35,756 bases of DNA from Candidatus Omnitrophota bacterium (GTDB lineage Bacteria > Omnitrophota > Gorgyraeia > Duberdicusellales > 4484-171). Below the pieces are notes generated by a model. The model was not told where the DNA came from, made no database searches, and saw nothing but the letters and a program-made list of their open reading frames with translations. Each line of letters begins with the position of its first letter. Within the stretch, counting starts at the first letter, position 1. The position numbers and the translations under genes were made by a program. Below, one piece after another: positions 24,908 to 32,181 of this stretch. The DNA lies in assembly GCA_018818105.1 (NCBI GenBank), contig JAHISK010000056.1:1-35756 (forward strand), in the 5' to 3' direction.

Positions 24908-25345
24908 ATGAATTATATAAAAGGTCATATTGGAAGGATGTTTGTATTGCATTTTAATGATAACGATATCCTTCTTAAAGAGTTTGATAAGTTTGCTAAG
25001 AAAGAGAGAATTAATGCGGCGGTTATTCATTTGTTAGGCGCGCTTAAGGATGGGGATTTGGTAATAGGACCGAAAAAGGCTGTTGTTCCGTCTAAGCCTA
25101 ACTGGGTTAAGTTTAAAGACGGATGGGAAGTTTTAGGGTTTGGAACGATATTTAGCGGGGATAAAGGGCCTCAGGTTCATATCCATACAACAATGGGTAA
25201 GAAAACAAAAACTTTATGCGGATGTGTGCGACGTGATTCGAAAGTATTTTTAAGGGTGGAAGCTGTTGTCTTTGAATTAAAAGGTGTCCGTACAAAAAAA
25301 GAAATAGACCCAAAAACAGGTCTTAATTTTCTTAATATTATTTAA
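24908..25345 (+). CDS. PPC/DUF296 domain protein
   Basis: A 145-residue single-domain protein of the 'plants and prokaryotes conserved' family. The metal-site motif GPQVHIHTTMG places His91 and His93 as ligands, and KDGWEVLGFGTIF and RVEAVVFEL fit the family fold, which trimerises. In plants this domain accompanies AT-hook DNA-binding motifs. The bacterial stand-alone protein has no settled function. AAGGAG is upstream of the ATG. A terminator follows its stop. Confidence 0.88.
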   Translation: MNYIKGHIGRMFVLHFNDNDILLKEFDKFAKKERINAAVIHLLGALKDGDLVIGPKKAVVPSKPNWVKFKDGWEVLGFGTIFSGDKGPQVHIHTTMGKKTKTLCGCVRRDSKVFLRVEAVVFELKGVRTKKEIDPKTGLNFLNII

Positions 25346-25351
25346 AGATTA

Positions 25352-25392
25352 TGGCGCTGTCGAATGATAACATCAGCATCTAATTAAAGACT
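25352..25392. repeat. Copy 2 of the two-copy intergenic motif (TGGCGCTGTCG type)
   Basis: Matches 13956-13980 at 22 of 25 positions, followed by the shared ATTAAAGACT. Here the element runs straight into a terminator hairpin, and its CTGTCG (25357-25362) could pair with the same CGACAG that forms the terminator stem, which would give two alternative folds. Confidence 0.6.
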
Positions 25393-25416
25393 GTCGTATC
25401 TTGCGACAGTTTTTTT
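25390..25416 (+). terminator. Rho-independent terminator after the PPC gene
   Basis: Stem ACTGTCG (25390-25396) pairs with CGACAGT (25404-25410) across a 7-base loop, followed by a run of seven T. It should separate the nitrogen block from the antiporter gene. Confidence 0.8.
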
Positions 25417-25463
25417 ATCCATATGTTAGGATATCTAATCTTATTATTTATGGTAGTTCCGCT

Positions 25464-27635
25464 ATGAAAAAACTTACAATTTTAATATTATTTCTTTTTT
25501 TACTAATTCCTTTTGTTAACCTTTACGCTGGCGGCGCGGATACGAATGTGAATTTAGTTGATAAAATGGCGATGTTAGTTTTTCAATTGAGCGTGATTAT
25601 TTTTGCTTCGCATTTAGGCGGAAAAGTTTTTGAGAAGTTTCATTTTCCCGCGGTTTTAGGGGAGTTAGTTTCGGGAATGATTATTGGTCCGTATTTACTA
25701 GGAGGTATTGGATTTCTAGGATTTCTAGGATTTTCAAATGGCCTTTTTCCGATTAACGGAGGGTTTCCTGTTTCGTTTGAATTATATAGTTTTGCTACAA
25801 TAGCTTCTATTGTTCTTCTTTTTCTTGTTGGATTAGAAACTAACATTGAAACTTTTTTAAGCTTCTCATTAGCTGGATCGGTGGTAGGTGTTGGCGGTGT
25901 ATTTGTTAGTTTTATTTTAGGCGATTTAGCGGCAGTTATTTTTTCGAAATATGTTTTTGGAGCGCATTACGGATTTACTCATCCCATACCTTTGTTTCTA
26001 GGGGTTATATCAACGGCAACTTCTGTGGGGATTAGCGCTAGGATTCTTTCCGAAAAGAAGAAGATGGATTCCCCTGAAGGAGTAACGATTTTATCGGGGG
26101 CGGTAATTGATGATGTTCTTGGCATTATTCTTTTAGCTATAGTTATTGGTATTATTAAAAGCGGTCATGTCGCTTGGAAAGAAGTAGGATTGATATCTCT
26201 TAAAGCGATTGGCATATGGTTGGGATTAACTGCTGTGGGGTTATACTTTTCTAGTCAGATAAGCGATTTTTTAAAAAAGTTTAAAGATAAGAGCACCATC
26301 GCTGTTATGAGTTTTGCCTTAGCTCTTGCTTTAGCGGGAGTATTTGAGAAGTCAGGGCTTGCTTTAATTGTTGGGGCCTACGTTATGGGGTTGTCTTTAT
26401 CAAAAACTGATCTTTCTTTTGTTATTCAGGAAAATTTATCTAGTCTATACAAATTTTTTGTTCCTATCTTTTTTTGTGTTATGGGCATGCTTGTTAATTT
26501 TCATGAGATGGTATCTTCTAAAATTATTATTTTTGGGCTGATTTATGTGGTGTTTGCTGTATTAGGGAAAATTTTAGGATGTAGTGTTCCCGCGCTTTTT
26601 TTGAATTTTAATTTAAGAGGAGCTATAAGGGTGGGGTTAGGAATGATTCCCCGGGGAGAAGTGGCTTTAATTATCGCTGGAATTGGTCTTTCAGCGGGAT
26701 TTTTACAGCATGAAGCGTTTAGTGTCGCTATTGTTATGACGTTTATAACTACGCTTTTTACGCCGCCTCTTTTAGCGAAGATGTTTGATTCGGATAAGTC
26801 AGGGTTAAGGAGAGAAAAACCTGTGGGCAAAGAATATAAGCAGATTGTGTATAGTATGCCTAATCCTGAAACAGCGAAACTTATTTTAGGTAACGTAATT
26901 ATGGATTTTGAGGGTGAAGGATTTTTTGTTCACTTGCTGGGTATGGAACAAAATCTTTACCAAATTCGTAAGAAACATACTTTTATAACAATGAAAGCTT
27001 CTACGGAAAAAATAGAGTTTGATTGTTTAGCTAAAGATGAAATTTTTATTCATACTCTTTTTTATGAAGTTTTAGCTGATCTTGAACACACGATGAAACA
27101 GTTAAAGGCACTTACTGATAGAGAAAAAATCGGTCGTAAAATTTTTGGCGTTAAAAATGGGGTAGCAGCCCAGAAATTAGAAATATCTCAGGTTGTTTCA
27201 CCGTTGGCAGTTGAAGTGGCTCTTAAAGGAGTAACAAAACAGGCAATTATTGAAGAACTTCTGGATATTTTAATAAAAGCGGGGCAGTTGTCTTCGGTAA
27301 AGCGGAAACAGGCGTTGAGTGATTTGCTTGATAGGGAGGAAACGATGTCTACTGGTATGCAGGATGGCATCGCGTTGCCGCACGCGAAATCTTTGGCGGT
27401 GAAAAGCCCTATTTGCGCTATTGGATTGAAGAAAGAAGGGTTGGATTTTGATGCTCTCGATAAAAAATTATCCAAAATATTTATTCTCACATTATCGCCG
27501 GTGAAGTCGTTGAAACCATATTTACAGTTTATGGCGGAAATTTCAAAGTTCTTTGTCGATAAAGAAAACAGAGATAAGGTGTTATCTTGTAACAGAAATG
27601 ATAAGTTCTATGAGATATTGACTTCGAGGATATAA
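25464..27635 (+). CDS. CPA2-type cation/proton antiporter fused to PTS EIIA domain
   Basis: A 723-residue membrane protein. After a hydrophobic N-terminal signal-like segment (MKKLTILILF...YAGG), residues about 30-440 form a KefB/NapA-type Na+ or K+/H+ exchanger of some 12-13 membrane segments (GELVSGMIIGPYLLGG, STATSVGISARIL, GAVIDDVLGIILL). A cytoplasmic linker of about 110 residues leads to a C-terminal EIIA domain of the fructose/nitrogen-PTS type. Its GIALPHAK places the phosphorylatable histidine at 640. The domain could let phosphoryl flow gate ion exchange. Earlier in-frame starts lie within the terminator and are rejected; no strong ribosome binding site is visible. Confidence 0.9.
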   Translation: MKKLTILILFLFLLIPFVNLYAGGADTNVNLVDKMAMLVFQLSVIIFASHLGGKVFEKFHFPAVLGELVSGMIIGPYLLGGIGFLGFLGFSNGLFPINGGFPVSFELYSFATIASIVLLFLVGLETNIETFLSFSLAGSVVGVGGVFVSFILGDLAAVIFSKYVFGAHYGFTHPIPLFLGVISTATSVGISARILSEKKKMDSPEGVTILSGAVIDDVLGIILLAIVIGIIKSGHVAWKEVGLISLKAIGIWLGLTAVGLYFSSQISDFLKKFKDKSTIAVMSFALALALAGVFEKSGLALIVGAYVMGLSLSKTDLSFVIQENLSSLYKFFVPIFFCVMGMLVNFHEMVSSKIIIFGLIYVVFAVLGKILGCSVPALFLNFNLRGAIRVGLGMIPRGEVALIIAGIGLSAGFLQHEAFSVAIVMTFITTLFTPPLLAKMFDSDKSGLRREKPVGKEYKQIVYSMPNPETAKLILGNVIMDFEGEGFFVHLLGMEQNLYQIRKKHTFITMKASTEKIEFDCLAKDEIFIHTLFYEVLADLEHTMKQLKALTDREKIGRKIFGVKNGVAAQKLEISQVVSPLAVEVALKGVTKQAIIEELLDILIKAGQLSSVKRKQALSDLLDREETMSTGMQDGIALPHAKSLAVKSPICAIGLKKEGLDFDALDKKLSKIFILTLSPVKSLKPYLQFMAEISKFFVDKENRDKVLSCNRNDKFYEILTSRI

Positions 27636-27720
27636 AGGGACTTTGTATTAAAATTCAACAGATTTATAGTGAGTTAACAGATTGAGTCGAATGTTGATTT
27701 CGGTACTGGTAGAATAAAAT

Positions 27721-28917
27721 ATGGATAAAGTAAAAAAGATTTTAATCATATCTTCGGATAAATCTTTAAAAGACGTCTTGAATTTTTGCTTTGACGGGTG
27801 GGGGTATGAAGTGTTCTTATGTGATTCTCCCGTGCATGATATAACTCCTATCAAAAAAATTGCTCCTGATGTTATTGTCGCCGACGTTTACTCAGCCGAC
27901 CGAAATCAGCTTCATATATGTCAGCTACTCAAAGATGATTTTACTACATCGTTTATACCGGTGATTACGCTAATAAATAAAAGACAGTTACGTTCTCATT
28001 TGCTGAACCTTAAACAGGGGGTTGATGATTATTTAATAAAACCTCCCGATCCGCTTGATTTAAGGGTTAGAGTAGAGATGGCGATAAAAAGGTCTCAGTA
28101 TAGTTTTTATGCTACGCCGTTAACAGGGTTACCGGGAGCAAGGTTAATTGAAGATGTGGTTAATGAAAAAGTTAAAAAGAACATACCATTTGCTTTTGGG
28201 TACATTGATATCGATAGTTTTAAGTATTTTAACGATGTTTACGGGTATTTAAAAGGTGATCGCGTGATTATGCAGGCGGCTTATATTCTTTATAAGACCA
28301 TAAAAAAATTGAGTAATACGGATGATTTTATTGGGCACATTGGCGGCGATGATTTTGTGTTTGTGACTACGCCCCAGAAAGCGCAAGAAATATGCCAGAA
28401 ATTTATACTTATGTTTGATAGAATAATTCCCTTTCATTATAACAGTCAAGATAGAAAACAGGGTTTTATAATAGCTAGGGATAGGACGCATAAGTTAAAA
28501 AAACTTGATTTAATGAGTGTATCTGTAGCTGTTGTAATCAGGAATGACCCTACAGAGTTTAAAAATTTCATAGAAATAAATGAGCGTATTGTCGAGATTA
28601 AGCAGTACCTAAAAAATATAAGGGGTAGTAAATTTATGGCAGACCGCAGAAATGACGTAAAGCTTAAAGGTGTAGGTCCTCATATTTATAAAAAAGACGA
28701 AGAGTTTATAAACACGTATCGGCCGATAGGACAGCTTTTAGTTGATAGGAAGATTCTTTCTTCAGGACAGCTTGATGATATTTTGAAAGTGCATTGGCGC
28801 CGAGGCGTGATGCTGGGAGAGATATTAAAAGATCTTGGTTTTGTGAAGGAAGATCAGTTGGCTGAAGTATTAAATATTCAAAAAGGGTATTCAGATGATA
28901 AAGGTATTTTCGCGTAA
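27721..28917 (+). CDS. REC-GGDEF diguanylate cyclase with MshEN-like C-terminus
   Basis: Three-part signalling protein of 398 residues. The N-terminal receiver has Asp55 as phosphoacceptor ([10 protein letters not shown]) and Lys107. The GGDEF domain at about 135-300 carries GGDDF at 208-212, a variant compatible with activity. The residues where an RxxD inhibitory site would sit read NTDD, so that site is missing. Residues 333-388 contain two copies of an [20 protein letters not shown]-like motif (second: [20 protein letters not shown]), the pattern of the MshE N-terminal domain that binds c-di-GMP. Together with the HD-GYP gene it makes c-di-GMP signalling likely. Confidence 0.85.
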   Translation: MDKVKKILIISSDKSLKDVLNFCFDGWGYEVFLCDSPVHDITPIKKIAPDVIVADVYSADRNQLHICQLLKDDFTTSFIPVITLINKRQLRSHLLNLKQGVDDYLIKPPDPLDLRVRVEMAIKRSQYSFYATPLTGLPGARLIEDVVNEKVKKNIPFAFGYIDIDSFKYFNDVYGYLKGDRVIMQAAYILYKTIKKLSNTDDFIGHIGGDDFVFVTTPQKAQEICQKFILMFDRIIPFHYNSQDRKQGFIIARDRTHKLKKLDLMSVSVAVVIRNDPTEFKNFIEINERIVEIKQYLKNIRGSKFMADRRNDVKLKGVGPHIYKKDEEFINTYRPIGQLLVDRKILSSGQLDDILKVHWRRGVMLGEILKDLGFVKEDQLAEVLNIQKGYSDDKGIFA

Positions 28918-28961
28918 TAGTTAATTTACGGAAAAACGTTGATGTAGAAAGGAGCGTAGCA

Positions 28962-29513
28962 ATGAGAAAAAAATTTATATTAATAGTAAGTATACTGATA
29001 ATGTTAGGATGTGTCTGGCAAATGGGATTTTCTAAAGATAAAGATCAGATAGTGGTGTTAGAAACTAATCAAGGAGTAATAGAAATAAAGCTGAAACCGG
29101 AAATAGCGCCAAAAACATGTGAAAACTTTTTGGGGTTAATAAATAAAGAGTATTACAACGGGATTATATTTCATAGAGTAATAAAAAGCTTTATGGTTCA
29201 GGGCGGCGACCCTACAGGTACAGGTAGTGGGGGGGCTTCGCTTTGGGGGCAACCTTTTGAAGATGAAGTCGATAGTGCTATAACATTTGATAAACCGGGA
29301 ATTTTAGCTATGGCAAACGCCGGACCTAATACTAACGGTAGTCAGTTTTTTATTACAACTGTTCCAACTCCGTGGCTTAACGGTAAACACACTATTTTTG
29401 GTGAGGTTGTGGTAGGTTATGATGTTGTAACAAAGATTGAAAATGTGAAAACTGACCGTATGGCTAATAAACCAGTGATTGAACAGAAGATAATTAAGGC
29501 ATACGTTAAGTAG
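28962..29513 (+). CDS. Exported cyclophilin-type peptidyl-prolyl isomerase
   Basis: Folding helper that isomerises prolyl bonds, probably in the periplasm. The N-terminus is a signal sequence ending in LGC at 15-17, a possible lipobox, so it may be a lipoprotein. The cyclophilin core is complete: FHRVI with the catalytic arginine, [30 protein letters not shown] and [18 protein letters not shown] precedes the ATG. The stop codon TAG is the start of a heptad array. Confidence 0.93.
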   Translation: MRKKFILIVSILIMLGCVWQMGFSKDKDQIVVLETNQGVIEIKLKPEIAPKTCENFLGLINKEYYNGIIFHRVIKSFMVQGGDPTGTGSGGASLWGQPFEDEVDSAITFDKPGILAMANAGPNTNGSQFFITTVPTPWLNGKHTIFGEVVVGYDVVTKIENVKTDRMANKPVIEQKIIKAYVK

Positions 29514-29559
29514 TATTTAGTGAAGAGAATATAGGGACTGGTATTTAGATTAGAGAGAT
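29511..29559 (+). repeat. Heptad array starting at the cyclophilin stop codon
   Basis: Seven 7-base units, including TAGTATT, TAGTGAA, GAGAATA, TAGGGAC and TAGATTA. The first TAG is the stop codon. The first 23 bases differ by one base from the array at the end of the AOR gene (31944-31966). Confidence 0.82.
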
Positions 29560-29608
29560 ATAAAAGACTGGGAAAATAATTAATAGTTATAACTATAATT
29601 GATATTTG

Positions 29609-29707
29609 TAGAGATTTATTGAAATTCATAGAAATTAATTGTTTGAAGATTAAAATACAATAAATTTCTATAAATTTCGCAAAGCGAATTTCTACTAATT
29701 TCTATAT
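29609..29707. repeat. Palindromic element with TAGAAATT words (before cupin)
   Basis: The left arm (29609-29641) and right arm (29659-29707) are imperfect reverse complements built from TTTATTGAAATT and TAGAAATT words. The right arm includes a tight hairpin TTCGC/GCGAA with a 3-base loop (29676-29688). It ends four bases before the cupin ATG and shares words with 16935-17085. Confidence 0.72.
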
Positions 29708-29711
29708 TTTT

Positions 29712-30074
29712 ATGTATATAAAAAAGTTCCAAGATTGTCAGCAATTTATCGCTGGAGATGATTCTATTCTTCGTGAGTATTTACATCCTGATAAAGAGGA
29801 TTTAAAAATTAATTATAGTTTAGCCCACGCCATTGTAAAGAGGGGGCAGGTAACAAAACCGCATAAACTAAAAACGAGTGAAGTTTATTATATTCTAGAA
29901 GGAAAGGGTCTCATGCATATTGATGGAGAGGCTTGGCAGGTTGGTCCGATGGATGTAGTTTATATTCCTCCTTTCGCTGTGCAGTATATTGAGAATATAG
30001 GAGACCGCGATTTAAAGTTTCTTTGTATTGTTGATCCCGCCTGGAAATTAGAGGATGAACAGATAATATTGTAG
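29712..30074 (+). CDS. Small single-domain cupin
   Basis: A 120-residue beta-barrel protein. Cupin motif 1 appears as GQVTKPHKLKTSEVYYILEG and motif 2 as GPMDVVYIPPFAVQYIEN. In motif 1 the usual second His of HxH is Leu, and in motif 2 the usual His is Gln. This points to an atypical metal site (His52, Glu58 and perhaps Gln) or to none. The substrate is unknown. It has no Shine-Dalgarno site, and its TAG stop is part of the GTAG foot of a REP-like element. Confidence 0.86.
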   Translation: MYIKKFQDCQQFIAGDDSILREYLHPDKEDLKINYSLAHAIVKRGQVTKPHKLKTSEVYYILEGKGLMHIDGEAWQVGPMDVVYIPPFAVQYIENIGDRDLKFLCIVDPAWKLEDEQIIL

Positions 30075-30164
30075 GGGCGTCGCTTGCCTACGCCCGTAAT
30101 AATATACAATTATCAATAATCGGATACAGACATTGTTCCAGGCGCAGGCAAGCGGCGCCTCTAC
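30071..30164. repeat. REP-like inverted pair with GTAG feet (cupin-AOR)
   Basis: The left arm starts GTAGGGGCGTCGCTTG at 30071. The right arm ends GCGCCTCTAC at 30164 and is its complement with a few mismatches. The cupin stop TAG (30072-30074) is inside the left foot. It separates the cupin from AOR. Confidence 0.85.
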
Positions 30165-30191
30165 GATATTTCAATATTTATAACGTCAATA

Positions 30192-31946
30192 ATGTACGGT
30201 TGGACAGGCAAAATACTTCACATAAATCTTACCGAAAAAAAATACACGGTCGAAAATCCTTCCATAGATGTATACAAAAAATATATTGGTGGTAGAGGTT
30301 TAGCGGGGTACTATCTAGGAGATTTTATTAAAGAAGCATACGATGCTGCTGTTATGCCGCTATTATTTTTTACCGGCCCTTTAGTTGGCACTTCCTCGCC
30401 TACTTCAGGTAGAATGACTATAATGAGTAAGTCGCCGTTAACGGGAACAATTTGCGACAGTTCAGTTGGCGGCAGTTTAGGTGTACAGATAAAAAGGGCA
30501 GGCTTCGACGGTATTGTTATTACTGGAAGAGCAATGAGTCTTTGTGGGATACATATTTCTGATTCTCAAATAGAAATTGTTGACGCCCAATCGCTAAAGG
30601 GCAAAGAAGTTAGTTTCGCGATAAGTAGAGTTGGAGAGGAAGGTTCTGCGATTGCTGTAATCGGGCCGGCAGCGGAGAACGGGGTGTTGTTTTCCTGTAT
30701 AAGTGTTGACGGTCATTTTTTTTCAGGGCGCGGCGGATTAGGCTTAGGTTTCGCGTCAAAAAATTTAAAGTACGTTAAAGTTAAAGGTAGTACGAAAACG
30801 TTAGTCTATGATAAGAATGAGTTAGATTTAGCAAGAGAAGAAATTTTTCGTCTTACATCGGCATCACCGATTTTAATGGGGGAGTTCGGCATTTCAAATT
30901 ATGGGACGTCGGCGTTATACGACCTTATGCATACTCGTAGGATGATGCCGACAAATAATTTTAAATCTACCTATTTTGAGGCGGCTCCTACCATGAACGC
31001 CTGGCAGTACGCTTTAAAGTATAAACCTAAGAAAAAAGGATGTTTTGGCTGTCACATATTATGTAAAAAGGAAGGTAAAGATAACACAATAATTCCTGAA
31101 TTTGAAACAATGTCTCATTTTAGCGCTCTATTAAATAACACCGAGATAGCGGCGGTAGTTAAATCGAATAACATATGTAATGAAACGGGAATGGACACAA
31201 TTTCTGCTGCGGGGACGCTTTCCTGTTACGCGGAAATCAATGAAATTACTCTTTTGCCGAAACAAATTAGTAAGTTACTCCTAGATATAGCCTATAACCG
31301 CCAGCAAGGTAGGCAGTTAAAGGTTGGGTCGCGGCGCTATGCCGAAAGTAAAGGTGTGCCGGACGTTTCAATAACAGTAAAAGGGCAAGAACTTCCCGCT
31401 TACGATCCAAGGGGTGCTTATGGTATGGCGTTGGCTTATGCTACATCAACCAGGGGAGGGTGTCATTTACGCGCGTATCCTATATCTCATGAAATTTTAC
31501 GAAAACCCGTGGCGACAGACCGCTTTACCTTTAGTGGGAAAGCGCGAATCATAAAAATAAGCGAAGATTTAAACGCGATAGTTGATTCCTTAACTGCCTG
31601 TAAATTTTTGTTTTTCGCGGTAAGTTTAGAAGAGTACTCTCGCGCTTTTTACGGCGTAACAGGAATAAAAGTGAGCGCGCAGGATTTACTTAAAACGGGA
31701 GAACGAATTTTTTATAATGAACGTATTTTTAACGCTGCTTGTGGGTTTAGCAGTAAAGATGATGATTTGCCTCGGCGGTTTTTCGAAGAGTCAGGGAGCA
31801 GTGGCCAGAGTATAACGGTAAATCCTATTAACCGGCAGGAATTCTTAACTGCCCGATCAGCGTACTATAAAATTCGGGGGTTGGATGAGGATGGCATGCC
31901 GAGAGAGGATAAGTGTAGAGAGTTGGGGATAGTGAATAGTATATAG
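30192..31946 (+). CDS. aor: Tungsten-type aldehyde ferredoxin oxidoreductase
   Basis: Oxidises aldehydes to acids, or the reverse, with ferredoxin, using a W- or Mo-bispyranopterin and one [4Fe-4S] cluster. The 584-residue protein opens with YGWTGKILHINLT, typical of AOR. Cluster ligands are Cys284, 287 and 291 (CFGCHILC) plus Cys470 (LTACKF), the same spacing scheme as Pyrococcus AOR. Pterin-binding segments FTGPLVGTSSPTSGR and STRGGCHLRAY are intact. The aldehyde is unknown; the neighbouring aldolase could supply it. The last five codons (IVNSI) and the TAG stop lie in a heptad array. Confidence 0.94.
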   Translation: MYGWTGKILHINLTEKKYTVENPSIDVYKKYIGGRGLAGYYLGDFIKEAYDAAVMPLLFFTGPLVGTSSPTSGRMTIMSKSPLTGTICDSSVGGSLGVQIKRAGFDGIVITGRAMSLCGIHISDSQIEIVDAQSLKGKEVSFAISRVGEEGSAIAVIGPAAENGVLFSCISVDGHFFSGRGGLGLGFASKNLKYVKVKGSTKTLVYDKNELDLAREEIFRLTSASPILMGEFGISNYGTSALYDLMHTRRMMPTNNFKSTYFEAAPTMNAWQYALKYKPKKKGCFGCHILCKKEGKDNTIIPEFETMSHFSALLNNTEIAAVVKSNNICNETGMDTISAAGTLSCYAEINEITLLPKQISKLLLDIAYNRQQGRQLKVGSRRYAESKGVPDVSITVKGQELPAYDPRGAYGMALAYATSTRGGCHLRAYPISHEILRKPVATDRFTFSGKARIIKISEDLNAIVDSLTACKFLFFAVSLEEYSRAFYGVTGIKVSAQDLLKTGERIFYNERIFNAACGFSSKDDDLPRRFFEESGSSGQSITVNPINRQEFLTARSAYYKIRGLDEDGMPREDKCRELGIVNSI

Positions 31947-31964
31947 TATTTAGTGAAGAGGATA
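31930..31964 (+). repeat. Heptad array spanning the AOR stop codon
   Basis: Five units: TAGTGAA, TAGTATA, TAGTATT, TAGTGAA and GAGGATA. The AOR stop codon TAG (31944-31946) opens the third unit. Confidence 0.83.
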
Positions 31965-32000
31965 TATATAATTTGGGAGATGTGTTGTCAAATTGAATAA

Positions 32001-32146
32001 AGAATCAAAAATAATTTTATTCGGGAGGCCCTGATCCCTTAAAAGCATGGTATCCTTCCCGAAGGGAAGGATTTTTAAGGGTGAAGCGCCAGTAAAAATC
32101 CGCGCAGGGGATTTTTATGTTCCCGAGAAAATTTGTTTTTGATTCT
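32001..32146. repeat. Nested palindromic element between AOR and aldolase
   Basis: The outer arms 32001-32026 / 32121-32146 match at 22 of 26 positions (AGAATCAAAAA...TCGGGA). Inside are CCCTTAAAA 32036-32044 / 32073-32081 enclosing the hairpin ATCCTTCCC/GGGAAGGAT (32052-32072), then AAAAATCC/GGATTTTT (32094-32116). The layout recalls 1215-1395. It fills most of the 235-base spacer and no gene is seen. Confidence 0.8.
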
Positions 32147-32181
32147 TGTTCTGTGTAATGTTAGTGAGATATAGTTAAAAT

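Noticed and set aside
25401-25463. TTG start for the antiporter at 25401
   Set aside because: It lies inside the 3' arm of a rho-independent terminator; the ATG at 25464 begins a proper signal-like segment.
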